34,854 bases of DNA, from assembly GCF_900659635.1 (NCBI RefSeq), contig NZ_CAACVB010000065.1:1-34854 (forward strand). The letters are read 5' to 3'. The stretch's first letter is position 1, and the number at the start of each line of letters is the position of its first letter. This DNA is from Actinomadura roseirufa (GTDB lineage: Bacteria; Actinomycetota; Actinomycetes; Streptosporangiales; Streptosporangiaceae). Both the position numbers and the translations under genes were made by a program. Shown in pieces: positions 1-8,346 of the stretch. The notes below the pieces were generated by a model. The model was not told the origin of the DNA. It saw only the letters and a list, made by a program, of their open reading frames with translations, and did no database searches.

Positions 1-123
1 CGCCGCCAGCACCTCGCGATCCCCGGCACGACGCCGCCCACCACCCTGCGGACGCGTCGGCGCAGGTGGCACCACCCGCTGGAACAACTCCCACAGCTCA
101 TCCGGAACCAGACGCTCCACCAT
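1..123 (-). CDS. IS5-type transposase, N-terminal fragment (runs off window edge)
   Basis: On the minus strand an ATG at 123-121 opens a frame that stays open to the left edge of the window (41 codons). It begins MVERLVPDELWELF and continues with a Pro/Arg/Gly-rich stretch. This is the usual N-terminus of actinobacterial IS5-family transposases, whose N-terminal domain binds the insertion-sequence ends. The DDE catalytic part would lie outside the window. The AT-richer segment upstream (about 130-195, including ggggttatctcatttgg) may contain the element's terminal repeat. I cannot confirm this without the other end. Intactness cannot be judged from here. Confidence 0.65.
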   Translation of the reverse strand, partial: MVERLVPDELWELFQRVVPPAPTRPQGGGRRRAGDREVLAA

Positions 124-221
124 CGTCACGCCGAAACACTATCGACCACACCAAACGAAACAACTTCTAAGGGGTTATCTCATTTGGTGAGTCTGCGGTG
201 GCAGATGAGAGTGGCGGTGCG

Positions 222-246
222 TGTCAAGTTAAACGGGACACCAGGG
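222..246 (+). repeat. IS3 left terminal inverted repeat
   Basis: It begins TGTCAAG and contains GGGACACC. It pairs with the right end at 1751-1777, with a few mismatches and a one-base gap in about 25 bp. It lies just outside the orfB stop codon, where an IS3 right-hand transposase terminus is expected. Confidence 0.7.
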
Positions 247-252
247 CATCAA

Positions 253-1332
253 TCATGAGGCTGACGCCTCCTTGAGTTGCTGGTCGGAGTCTTCGTCGGG
301 CCTGTTGATCCACGCCGCGGTCGGGATCTTGGGCAGGCTGGGCCGGCGGGTGAACCGCCGAGGGTTGGCCGCGCGGAACGCCTCGATGGTCGCGGAACGC
401 TTGTCCTGGATGGCGTGTGCGGTTCCGATGTGCACGGTGAAGGGGGTGCGCAGCCCGATCCCGGAATGGTAATGCCGATGATTGTAATACTCGAAGAACC
501 GACGACAGAAGCTGCGGGCGTCGGAGAACGAACCGAACCGTCCAGGGAACACCGGGCAGTACTTCAACGTTCTGAACTGTGCCTCCGAGTAGGGATTGTC
601 ATTGCTGACCTTCGGCCGGGAATGAGATTTGGTGATTCCGAGCTCGGAGAGAAGCTCGGCGACCGAGATCGAGGTCATCGCGGTGCCGCGGTCGGAGTGC
701 AGCGTGCCCGGGGCGACGCCGCCGTTGGCGCGGATGGCGTTCTCGACGAACTTCTCCGCGAGCTCACCGGATTCGCCCAGATGGACCTCCCAGTGCACCA
801 CGTACCGTGAATAGATATCGATCACCACGTACAGGTCGAAGAATCTTCCGCGGACCGGGCCGGGCAACTTGGTGACGTCCCAGCTCCACACGGCGTCGGG
901 AGCGCGGGCCTCCAGCTGAGGCTTCTTCCTGGCCTAGTGCCGGGCCTGGGCACGACGCTCCCGCACCTGGTCGCGAGCCCGCAACTCCCGGTACATCGTC
1001 GACGGCGAGGCCAGGTGGACGCCACGGTCCAGCAGCGCCGCCCACACCTGCCGCACGGACTTGTCACGGAATTCCTCACCGTTGAGGACCTCGATCAGCT
1101 TGTCGCGTTCGGCCTCGGTCAACGGGTTCGGCGGGACGGGCCGCACCGAGCCGGCCTTTTCTCGCCTGGGGGCGCGCCGCCGGTACAGGGTGGATCTGCT
1201 GATTCCGGTGATCCGGCAGGACGCCTGGATTCCGACGTAGGGCTCGAGTTGTTCACGGGCCTGTCCGCGAAACTCGGTTACGAGTTCTCCGAGTCCGCGC
1301 TCTCGGACATCATCTCCAAGAGCGCGTGCCAT
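253..1332 (-). pseudogene. IS3 OrfB transposase (DDE), broken by an in-frame TAG
   Basis: This is the catalytic half of an IS3 transposase, which cuts and joins the element ends. The frame reads from about 1332 (MARALGDD) through the helical region containing CRITGISRSTLYRRRAP. It then meets a TAG at 936-934 after QARH, and continues in the same frame with ARKKPQLEARAPDAVWSWD. The rve/DDE core is complete: D in WSWDVT, D in LHSDRG, and E in NPYSEAQ exactly 35 residues after the second D. That is the D-D-35-E spacing of the family. Only the nonsense codon separates the two pieces, so the loss is recent or the stop is read through at low level. The start is uncertain because OrfB is normally made as a fusion with OrfA. 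Confidence 0.8.
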
Positions 1333-1700
1333 TTTCCCACGATCTCCAGGGCGGCTTCGGTCTGCTGGAGCTTCTTCGCCATGCGCTCTTTCTCTCGGAG
1401 CGTCCTGGCGTGTTCCTTGCGGAGTTGCTCCAGTTCGACCTGCTCGGGCGTCTTCTCCCTCTTCGCGGGGCTTGCCGTTCCCACGGCGGTCAGCCGGCCG
1501 CTGTCGCGCTGACGGCGCCACAACTGGATGCTGGAGTCGTACAGCCCTTCCCGGCGCAGCAGCGCACCCTTCTCGCCGTGCTCGGCCGCGTCGTACTCCT
1601 CGATCATCCGGAGTTTGTAGGCGGCCGTGAAGGTCCGGCGCTTGGGCCTTCCGGCCCGCGGCCCCTCGCTCGCGTGGAGATCATGGTCGGTCATTGTCAC
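1278..1700 (-). CDS. IS3 OrfA, helix-turn-helix transposase subunit
   Basis: A 140-aa protein with the standard OrfA plan. A basic RRTFTAAYKLRMIEEYD segment leads into a helix-turn-helix (GEKGALLRREGLYDSSIQLW, residues about 42-61), which binds the IS ends. A Glu/Lys-rich leucine-zipper-like coiled coil follows (about 85-120). It ends TEAALEIVGKWHALLEMM, the usual junction to OrfB, which it overlaps by about 55 bp in another frame. No inactivating change is seen in this subunit. The first Met is one of two close candidates (MTMTD), so the start is not certain. Confidence 0.82.
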   Translation of the reverse strand: MTMTDHDLHASEGPRAGRPKRRTFTAAYKLRMIEEYDAAEHGEKGALLRREGLYDSSIQLWRRQRDSGRLTAVGTASPAKREKTPEQVELEQLRKEHARTLREKERMAKKLQQTEAALEIVGKWHALLEMMSESADSENS

Positions 1701-1750
1701 TCTACTCTGTGCCTGTTCTCGCCCTGCTCATGTCAGTCTAGGAACTTCAT

Positions 1751-1777
1751 CCCCTTGTGTCCCACATGAGCTTGGCA
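1751..1777 (-). repeat. IS3 right terminal inverted repeat
   Basis: The reverse complement begins TGCCAAG and contains GGGACACAAGGGG. It matches the left end at 222-246. It lies 51 bp outside the orfA start, the orfA-proximal end of an IS3 element. Confidence 0.7.
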
Positions 1778-1868
1778 CGGAGGGGGTCTCGGCTGTTCGG
1801 CAACGAAATGGAAACAGCTGTAGATGTCCGCACCTCCTGATATCAACATGAGAGTTCTACCGGTGACC

Positions 1869-1874
1869 AAGGAG
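1869..1874 (+). promoter_or_regulatory. Shine-Dalgarno AAGGAG
   Basis: A full AAGGAG lies 5 nt before the GTG at 1880. This fixes the start of the GmrSD-like gene at a GTG codon rather than at a downstream ATG. Confidence 0.75.
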
Positions 1875-1879
1875 CAGCA

Positions 1880-4384
1880 GTGCAGGCGAACGAAACCACG
1901 TTGCGGAAGCTCGTCGAGGGGCAGATCCAGTTCCAGGTTCCGCTTTATCAGCGCAGGTACGCCTGGGAGGCGCGGCAGCTGAAGCAACTGTGGAGCGACA
2001 TCGTGGGCGTCGCGGAGGGCCAGGTGGCGTCGCACTTCCTCGGCGCCGTGGTGCTGGCACCGAGCATGAAGGCCACACCGGAACTCTCACAGTGGACGGT
2101 GGTGGACGGCCAGCAGCGCCTGACCACCTTGATGATTGCGTTGTGCGCGGTCCGAGACCACTTGGCGGCAGCGACTCCGTCGGCCCGGCAGCGGATCAAT
2201 GAACTGTTCCTCACGAACAAGTTCCAGCAGGACGACCTGTTCTTCAAGCTGCTTCCAACGCAGTCCGACCGCGATGCCTTCAAAGCGTGCGTCGAGAACG
2301 ATCACGATGGTCTGCTGACAGGGCAGGTGGGTACCGCCTACCAGTTCTTCCGCAACAAGCTCCTCCAGATCGACAAGCCTGCCGAGGAGGGGGCCGTAGC
2401 ACGGCTCGAGAAGGTCATTCTTGACCGGCTGAACCTGGTCCAGATCCTGGTGGACAAGGACGACAACACCTTCCGGATCTTCGAATCGATCAACAACACC
2501 GGGATGCGTCTCAACCAGGTTGACCTGATCAGAAACTATGTCTTCATGTGCCTGCCTCACCAGGGTGAGCACGTCTACACCAAGTACTGGCGCCCCATGC
2601 AGGAACTACTCGCCGAGCCAAAGGCGCTGGACCAGCTCATGTTCCAGGTTCTGGTGCTGAAGCAGGGTGAGAAGGCCAAGCACAACGACGTCTACAGAGG
2701 CCACCAGGAGCTTCTCGAGTCGATCGCCCACGAGGAGACACAGGTCCAGGCCTACGTCATCGACCTCGCCCGCCGGGCGAAACATCTAGCGGTGATCCTC
2801 AACCCGCCCGCGCACGAGGACCCACGCGTCATCGACCATCTGACCTTCCTCTCTGAGTGGGAGGCACAGACCACCTATCCGGTAATCATGCGACTACTGG
2901 AACTCCGCGAGGACGGCGACGCCTCGACCGATGACCTCGTCGCCTCTCTACGCTACCTTGAGAGTTTCCTGGTGCGCCGAATGGTCGCTTCAGTGCCGAC
3001 CAACAATCTCAACCGGATTTTCATGCGGCTGGCCTCGCTCCTGGACCGGGACGAAAATCCCGCCGAGACCATCCGGATCGAACTGTCGGGGCAACAGCGT
3101 TACTGGGCCGACGACGCTGAAGTGCGAGAGGCCGTCAGATCCAAGCCGTTCTACATCGCCGGACGTGGCCAGCAGAAGAAGCTCGTCCTCCGCCGTCTGG
3201 AAGAAGCGTTCAGCAGCAAAGAGAAGGTCGATCTCAGCTCGACTTCGATCGAGCACGTCCTGCCTCAGCACCTGTCCGAGGCGTGGCGGCAGCAGCTGGC
3301 GGAAGACGGAGCCGACCCTCGAGAGACTCATACAGCCCTGGTCCACACCCTAGGGAACCTCACGCTCACCGGATACAACTCCGAACTCGGCGACCTGCCC
3401 TTCGACAAGAAGCGCGAGCGACTCCTGCAGACGAGCATCGCGATGACCAGCAGCATTACTGAACACACAAGCTGGGGACGCAAGGAGATCCTCGAACGGG
3501 CCGACCTCCTAGCAGACAAGGCGATCGCCATCTGGCCGGCGCCGCTCCCGCAGCCGGAGGACACCACCTCCGGCACGGATTGGACCCTGCTCCACGACGC
3601 CGTCGCCCTCCTGGTACCGGGAACCTGGTCGTCCTACAGCGACCTCGCCCAGCTAGTCGGCACCGCGCCCCTGCCCGTCGGCGTCTACCTGGCCTCCACG
3701 GTCCTGCACGGCGCGCATCGCGTCCTCACCTCCACCGGCCAGCCCTCAGATGGATTCCGCTGGCACGATTCCACCGATACACGCGACGTCCGCGACGTGC
3801 TCCGCGATGAAGGACTGACGTTCAATGCGAACGGGCAGGCCGACCCAACCCGCCGATTGACGGCGGCCGAACTCGCCCAGCAGCTGGAACTTCCAGGTGC
3901 CGAAGACTTTCTCGAAGCCGATCCCGCCCACATCGACCCTTCTGATCTGAAGCCCTTCGAACTGCGATTCCACAGGCAGCTCGCAAGCCGTTCAGGACCC
4001 CTGATTGCGGGAGCCGTAACCAAGCTGATCGAGCACTGGAACGCGCAGGGAGTCGGTCACCTCTACTTCGGCACCGCCTCCACGCTCGGACGCTGCACAC
4101 CCACCATCACCAAGAACGGCACCGACTACTGGTTGTTCAACATCTATCCAGAGCAGATCGAAGTGGCGTTCAACGCACTCAGCAAACGCGCACCTTTCGA
4201 CGATATCGAACTTCGAGAAGAAATCCGCCAACGTCTCAACAGCGCCCCAGGAATCGATCTCCCTGCTTCAAAGCTCAGCCTATTCCCTGGTTTTCCCTGT
4301 GCCGCTTTGACCGATACCAGCACCTGGGACGCTATGGTAGCGACCCTCGACTGGTTCACTCACCGAGTAACCCTCATTACATAA
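1880..4384 (+). CDS. GmrSD-like nuclease: DUF262 + DUF1524 + alkyltransferase-like domain
   Basis: An 834-aa protein of the type IV-like GmrSD class, which cleaves modified DNA. The N-terminal DUF262 (ParB-like NTPase, about 1-250) has the signature VDGQQRLTTL at 75-84. DUF1524 (about 380-550) carries the His-Me finger core, SIEHVLPQ at 456-463 and LGNLTLTGYN at 491-500 (likely H459, N493, N500). Family knowledge: DUF262 uses NTP and DUF1524 nicks DNA. Residues about 566-670 resemble an MGMT/ATL DNA-binding domain (GTWSSYSDLAQLVG, then GAHRVLTSTG). The PCHR motif reads GAHR here, so the alkyl-accepting Cys is Ala and alkyl transfer is unlikely. The same module occurs in the McrB-like protein of this window. 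Residues about 680-834 form a further domain I do not recognise. The gene stands alone and faces away from the IS3 element. Its GTG start has a strong SD. Confidence 0.88.
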   Translation: MQANETTLRKLVEGQIQFQVPLYQRRYAWEARQLKQLWSDIVGVAEGQVASHFLGAVVLAPSMKATPELSQWTVVDGQQRLTTLMIALCAVRDHLAAATPSARQRINELFLTNKFQQDDLFFKLLPTQSDRDAFKACVENDHDGLLTGQVGTAYQFFRNKLLQIDKPAEEGAVARLEKVILDRLNLVQILVDKDDNTFRIFESINNTGMRLNQVDLIRNYVFMCLPHQGEHVYTKYWRPMQELLAEPKALDQLMFQVLVLKQGEKAKHNDVYRGHQELLESIAHEETQVQAYVIDLARRAKHLAVILNPPAHEDPRVIDHLTFLSEWEAQTTYPVIMRLLELREDGDASTDDLVASLRYLESFLVRRMVASVPTNNLNRIFMRLASLLDRDENPAETIRIELSGQQRYWADDAEVREAVRSKPFYIAGRGQQKKLVLRRLEEAFSSKEKVDLSSTSIEHVLPQHLSEAWRQQLAEDGADPRETHTALVHTLGNLTLTGYNSELGDLPFDKKRERLLQTSIAMTSSITEHTSWGRKEILERADLLADKAIAIWPAPLPQPEDTTSGTDWTLLHDAVALLVPGTWSSYSDLAQLVGTAPLPVGVYLASTVLHGAHRVLTSTGQPSDGFRWHDSTDTRDVRDVLRDEGLTFNANGQADPTRRLTAAELAQQLELPGAEDFLEADPAHIDPSDLKPFELRFHRQLASRSGPLIAGAVTKLIEHWNAQGVGHLYFGTASTLGRCTPTITKNGTDYWLFNIYPEQIEVAFNALSKRAPFDDIELREEIRQRLNSAPGIDLPASKLSLFPGFPCAALTDTSTWDAMVATLDWFTHRVTLIT

Positions 4385-5275
4385 TCGAACTACAGCTTCG
4401 CTGCCAACCAGGAATCTCCGTCCGGCTGCACGGGATGGCCCATGGCACGCAGATGCAGTCAGCGACGTCTCGGACGTCGACAACGTTTGAGTGTGTTGCA
4501 GTCCGGACGCAGGAGGTGGGTCGGCGACCTTCTTCAGCCCGAGGCTACTTTGGGGGGCACACCACGGCTCAGTCCGGCACAGAAGTCCGGCTGGATGCGG
4601 ACAGAGTGGCATAGACTGACACCGAGAGCACCGCTCCGATACGAGAGCTCCAGGCTTTTGATCCGCAGGCTGTGCATCAGGCACGCAAAGGCCCATTGCC
4701 CCGCGTGCGCTGTGGCTTGTACCGGTCCTGCCACTCCCGCACGCGGGGTCACGTGATCGTGAAGCGGGACGGGATGGTAAGGCAGGCGTTGGGTGGGATG
4801 GGAGCTGGAGCCGGTCTGCGGCGGACCCCGTACTTGGTTCGAACCGGCGCTGCGAGATCTATCCCGTGATGCTGGAGTCCATAGACACTCAGGCACGACA
4901 ACTCTCGATAGCATTGGGCCCGCGTGCGGTGCTCGCATGCGGGCCCAAGCTGTCACGACGGGTGCGGTACGGGTGGCTTGCCTCCCATCGCGATGCGGTG
5001 GACGTCGCCGATCGGGATGGCGAAGGGCATGTGGGAATGGTTGTGGTCGCCCCACCGTCATGAACCCCCATGCCGCTGAGTCGTGGATGTTGTCCGGGCG
5101 TCGACCTCAGTCGACATTGCGCCGGGCTGTGTTCGCTCGTTGTTTGCTCGTATGTCGCAGAACAGCGCAACAGGAGCCGGCACAAGGTGTCATCAGCTTC
5201 GGCCGTCCGGCGGACAGAGCGGCACAGAACCGTACGGGTCGGCAGTCGGTGGCACGGGGGCCGTAGTCGTGCAGG
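4385..5275. other. Gene-free stretch between the GmrSD-like gene and the tRNA fragment
   Basis: About 890 bp with no frame that reads like a protein. The open frames on both strands are low-complexity Arg/Pro-rich or lack starts with SD sequences. No transposase or recombinase fragment was recognised. The one clear structure is the 15-bp hairpin at 4914-4948. The stretch may be decayed sequence left by integrations at the neighbouring tRNA-derived site. Confidence 0.5.
4914..4948. terminator. Perfect 15-bp stem, 5-nt loop hairpin
   Basis: Arms 4914-4928 (ttgggcccgcgtgcg) and 4934-4948 (cgcatgcgggcccaa) pair along 15 bp with a single G-U wobble, around the loop gtgct. Both ends carry A/T bases, but no T-run follows, so it is not a classical rho-independent terminator. 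Actinobacterial terminators often lack the T-run. It lies 530 bp past the nearest gene, so a role as a protein-binding site or other DNA structure is also possible. Confidence 0.45.
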
Positions 5276-5322
5276 GGTCTTCTAAACCGACGGTCGCGGG
5301 TTCGAATCCTGCCGGGCGCGCT
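5276..5322 (+). tRNA. tRNA-Arg(UCU) 3'-end fragment, probable attachment site
   Basis: The segment reads as the 3' portion of a tRNA. The anticodon loop CTTCTAA gives anticodon UCU. The T arm is GCGGG-TTCGAAT-CCTGC, and the acceptor strand CGGGCGC follows. The D arm and the 5' acceptor strand (GCGCCCG would be needed) are absent upstream, and the 5' side of the anticodon stem is mismatched, so this is not a working tRNA. Such 3' fragments are what actinobacterial integrases (pSAM2/AICE type) duplicate when they insert in a tRNA gene. I infer an attL/attR scar. No CCA is encoded. Confidence 0.6.
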
Positions 5323-5425
5323 CTCCCCACCACTTGGATCAAGGCACTCACCTGCCCAAACACCCCGCAAGCCCAGCGTCACCGTGCGCCACGATGCGCC
5401 AGCGACGGCCGCCGAACGCCATGGC

Positions 5426-5445
5426 TCACGGAATATTCACGGAAT
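5426..5445 (+). repeat. Tandem TCACGGAAT direct repeat
   Basis: TCACGGAAT occurs at 5426-5434 and again at 5437-5445, an 11-bp period (about one helical turn). It lies 104 bp from the tRNA-Arg fragment and 32 bp before the ATG at 5478. It could be an operator for the downstream gene or an integrase arm-type site next to the att core. The sequence alone does not decide. Confidence 0.4.
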
Positions 5446-5477
5446 GATCTTGCACACTCCGTGTGCGGGCGGCCGCG

Positions 5478-6461
5478 ATGACCGCCACACCGCGTGGCCA
5501 CGTCCAAATCCCCCGCTCACTCCTCCACTCCCCCACCCACAGCGCCCTGGCCGTCTGGACCTGGGCGATGTACGAGACGCTGATGCCGCACGGCATCGGC
5601 GGCGGCCGAGCCTCGGCCGCCGCCCGCCGCCGCTTCCTCGCCGAACGCGTAGGCGCTTCCACAAGCACCCTGGACGCCGCCCGCCGGGAACTACTGGCAC
5701 CCGCGCCTGACGGCCCCTACCTCTCCCGCTCAACCCCCCGCGGCGCCAAACGCAGCGTCCTGCACGCCGCCCTCCGCCGCCCCCGAGAAACAGGTGAGCG
5801 CTACGCCGCCGTTCCAGCCTGGACGCTGGACGTAGTACACGCCGGACGCCGCCGCCCACCCGGGACGATCTCACCAGAGGCATGGCGCCTGCACGCGACT
5901 GTCGTCGACCGCGCGGGCCGCGACGGCGGCCGGGAAACGTTCGAGACCACGGTCGCCCGCCTGGGCGCCACGCTGAACGCCTCACCGGCCACCGGACGGC
6001 GCCGCCTGGCCGAACTGGAAGCGGCCGGACTCATCGAGGCCACCGAACGGCGCGGCGGATGGTTGTCGCTACGCGTGTCGCCGACCCCTGACAGGGCGTC
6101 CGAGGCCGCCCAACATTTCGCCAGGCACGGCCGACGGCGCACCGAGCTTCCCCCCACGGCACGGACACCTGTGCTGGCGGCACTTCGACACCTACCTCAG
6201 CCGTTGGCCCCTCGATGCACCAACAGCCCGGCATGCCCTGGAACCCTGGTCAACATCGCCCGCCTGCTGATTCGAACGCGCGATGTTAACGGAGCCCACC
6301 ATCTGCTCAACGCCCTCTTCCACGCGCTCAGGGCCCACGGCGACGCCGTGATCGACGGCCGCTCCGTATCCTTCCGCCACCTCACCAACACGGAAGAGGA
6401 CCACCGCACGCTCTGCCAAGGTTGTGGACGGTACTGCTCGCCGACGGCACCCGCGCCCTGA
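5478..6461 (+). pseudogene. Winged-helix/helix-turn-helix protein, N-terminal part, frameshifted
   Basis: The frame reads MTATPRGHVQIPRSLLHSPT and includes two helix-turn-helix-like stretches, about residues 50-65 (RRRFLAERVGASTSTLDAAR) and 155-185 (ATLNASPATGRRRLAELEAAGLIE). It resembles a group of actinobacterial proteins, often on mobile elements, that look like replication or transcription regulators. I cannot name a function. The ATG at 5478 is preferred to the GTG at 5463. Neither has a strong SD. The last 14 residues after TLCQ look out of frame. The neighbouring frame continues naturally with RLWTVLLADGTRALTS, so the protein probably once ran on to 7087 and a single base was lost or gained near 6419. 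Confidence 0.6.
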
Positions 6462-7087
6462 CGAGCGCCGGCCGGTGGCAAGAGGCCCTCGCTTATGTAC
6501 AGCAGCACAAGGGCATCGGCCACCGACTGCTGGACGGGCGACAGGTCGCCGTCCTCGCCCGACTCCATGCCGGCGATCCCATCACCGCGTTGAAGACCAT
6601 CAGCCAGAGCGACACCGCCGAGCCATGGGAACGCGCGGTGGCCGCCTGTCTGACCGCCCTATGCACCACCCGCACCGACCAGTCGGCGAACGCGGCGGTG
6701 ACCACCATGATCGACCACTACCTCGGCCTTCCTCCCAGCCCCGAAGTCGCCCTGTTCCAAGTCCGCCTGGGACTGAGCGCCACAGACATTGCAGGCATCA
6801 CCGGCCAGCACCACGAAGGCGAACGAGCCACGGCCCGGCTCGTCGGACAGGCCCTGACCTCCGAAGACGGATACGCCGCCCAAGAGGTCGTCAACAACCG
6901 GAGCAGCCGTACGCGCCTGACCGTCGGGGATGAGCGCGCTCTGTCCGCAGTCGTACGATCAGCTGGACTCGACCGCAACGCCATCCCTCATCACCTCATC
7001 ACCGACCTCCTCAACGCTGCCGAAGTAGCCCAGGAAGTCACCACGCGCCAGCAGAACGCCCCGAAACCATGCCATGCATCGGACTGA
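6422..7087 (+). pseudogene. C-terminal continuation of the frameshifted helix-turn-helix protein
   Basis: About 220 residues in the next frame, overlapping the preceding stop by 40 bp, with only a TTG available as a start and no SD. The content is helical and TPR-like (TSAGRWQEALAYVQQHKGI, PITALKTISQSD). The segment RLLDGRQVAVLARL echoes DAVIDGRSVSF just upstream of the shift, consistent with repeated units of one protein. I therefore read it as the rest of the upstream gene. A separate translationally coupled gene is the alternative. It ends 75 bp before the convergent mcrC stop. Confidence 0.5.
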
Positions 7088-7161
7088 GCCCTGAGTGCCC
7101 AGCTTGAGGCCAAGAGGCTTTGATTCCACTGACTTCATACAAAGTGAACGAATACTTCAGT

Positions 7162-8346
7162 TCAAGTCACGCTGCACCTGTGGAGAATTCCGGCGAGTCG
7201 ACCGAGTTGCGCCAGAAGAGCTGAAGGCTCTGCGTCGAGGTCGAGAGCGTGGCCGAGGATCTCGGTTCCGGAGCGGCGGACGATGTGCCGGACGGGGGTC
7301 TCGTTGCCTTTGGCGTAGACCAGATGGCCGACCGGGAGGCCCAGGACGGTGCAGTAGGCGAGGAGCTGGTAGAGGTCGGCGTTCGGGTAGCCCTTGGGCT
7401 TCTCAGCCTTGTATTTGGCATCGACGACGGCCACTGGCGCGCCTCCTTGGTACCAGACGATGTCCGGTTTCAGGTTGACCTGCTGGGCTTCGTCGAGAAA
7501 GTGGGGGTCCTGGCTGCGGAGTCGGCCACCGTAGGGGGCGAGTGCGTCGCGTAGGGCGGCGGTCACGAAGTCCTCGAAGAGCTGCGGCATGTCGAGAAGG
7601 AAGCCATTTATCGCCACTCCGCCGGGTCCGTGTTCGGCGGAGGTGGCGCGCAGGACGAGTTCGGCGAGCCGGAGGGCGGTGTGATACCTGGCGTTCAGAC
7701 GGGTGGGAAGCCAGGTGGGAATCGGGTCTCGGCGGGCGAGAGGTGACACGTCGGCAAAGTCGCGGAGGACGTGGCGGAGCATGCGTGCCGACTGAGCGTC
7801 GACGCCGGGGACGGTCAGCATGCGTTCGCAAGCGGTCAGGAGGATCCGGTTCTCGGGGATGTCGACGGTGAACTCATCGTGCCGGATCTCCAGAGGGATG
7901 GCGAGGCCGTGGTGACGGTGCAGCTGCTCGGTTTCGCGGAGGCGGCCGCGAAGGACGTAGGAGGTCTCGCTGATGTCGACGTAGCCGGGAAGAAGACCCT
8001 GGTGGATGGCTCGCTGGGTCTGTCTCCACAGGGCCTGGGCGAAGGCGGGCACCAAAGTGGCCGCTTCATCCAGCGCGACGGACTCCTCCCTCCAAGCGTC
8101 ACCGTGATGGGCGTAGCCGAGGAGGAAGAGCAAGCGGGCGATCGGCACCTTGGGCGCGATGTGGATCTCCAGGTCCCCGACCCGGGCCGCGCCGACCTTG
8201 CCATGGGGCGCGATCGTCCACAGGCTGTGATCGAAGGGGTTGGGGGCGGCTCGTACCACCTCCGACCGCGCGAGGCGTTGCCCCTGTTCCGGGGCGAGCG
8301 GGACGCTCCGGCCCCGGTCGAGTTCGTGCAGTCGGATGACGGTCAT
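7162..8346 (-). CDS. mcrC: McrC-like nuclease subunit
   Basis: A 394-aa partner of McrB, and the catalytic subunit of modification-dependent restriction. The start is the ATG at 8346-8344, which overlaps the mcrB stop as ATGA. The N-terminal half (about 1-110) is the McrB-stimulating region with the family's HIAPKVPIARLLFLLGYA. The C-terminal PD-(D/E)xK nuclease has E258 (QLFEDF), D295 (LKPDIVW), D309 and K311 (VVDAKYK), and Q327 (YQLLAY), so the active site looks complete. It is the last gene of the five-gene operon and the only clear nuclease in it. It converges with the frameshifted gene ending at 7087. Family knowledge: McrC activates the McrB GTPase and cleaves after translocation stalls. 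Confidence 0.92.
   Translation of the reverse strand: MTVIRLHELDRGRSVPLAPEQGQRLARSEVVRAAPNPFDHSLWTIAPHGKVGAARVGDLEIHIAPKVPIARLLFLLGYAHHGDAWREESVALDEAATLVPAFAQALWRQTQRAIHQGLLPGYVDISETSYVLRGRLRETEQLHRHHGLAIPLEIRHDEFTVDIPENRILLTACERMLTVPGVDAQSARMLRHVLRDFADVSPLARRDPIPTWLPTRLNARYHTALRLAELVLRATSAEHGPGGVAINGFLLDMPQLFEDFVTAALRDALAPYGGRLRSQDPHFLDEAQQVNLKPDIVWYQGGAPVAVVDAKYKAEKPKGYPNADLYQLLAYCTVLGLPVGHLVYAKGNETPVRHIVRRSGTEILGHALDLDAEPSALLAQLGRLAGILHRCSVT

Larger units (their letters stand above)
222..1777 (-). mobile_element. IS3-family insertion sequence, about 1.56 kb, orfB interrupted
   Basis: The element is delimited by imperfect inverted repeats. The left end reads tgtcaagttaaac then gggacacc. 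The reverse complement of the right end reads tgccaagctcatgt then gggacacaa. Both start with TG, as is typical of IS3 termini. Inside, orfA and orfB are on the minus strand and overlap, the IS3 arrangement in which the transposase is an OrfAB fusion made by a -1 frameshift. I see no matching 3-4 bp direct repeat flanking the ends (gcg on the left, cgg on the right). A flank has therefore probably been rearranged since insertion. The in-frame stop in orfB suggests the copy can no longer move by itself. Confidence 0.8.

Noticed and set aside
4534..5061. Open frame of 175 codons on the minus strand
   Set aside because: The composition is Arg/Pro/His-rich with no domain and no SD. It looks like random open frame in high-GC DNA.
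5221..5322. A complete tRNA gene
   Set aside because: The 5' acceptor strand and D arm are absent and the anticodon stem is mismatched on its 5' side. Only the 3' portion is tRNA-like.
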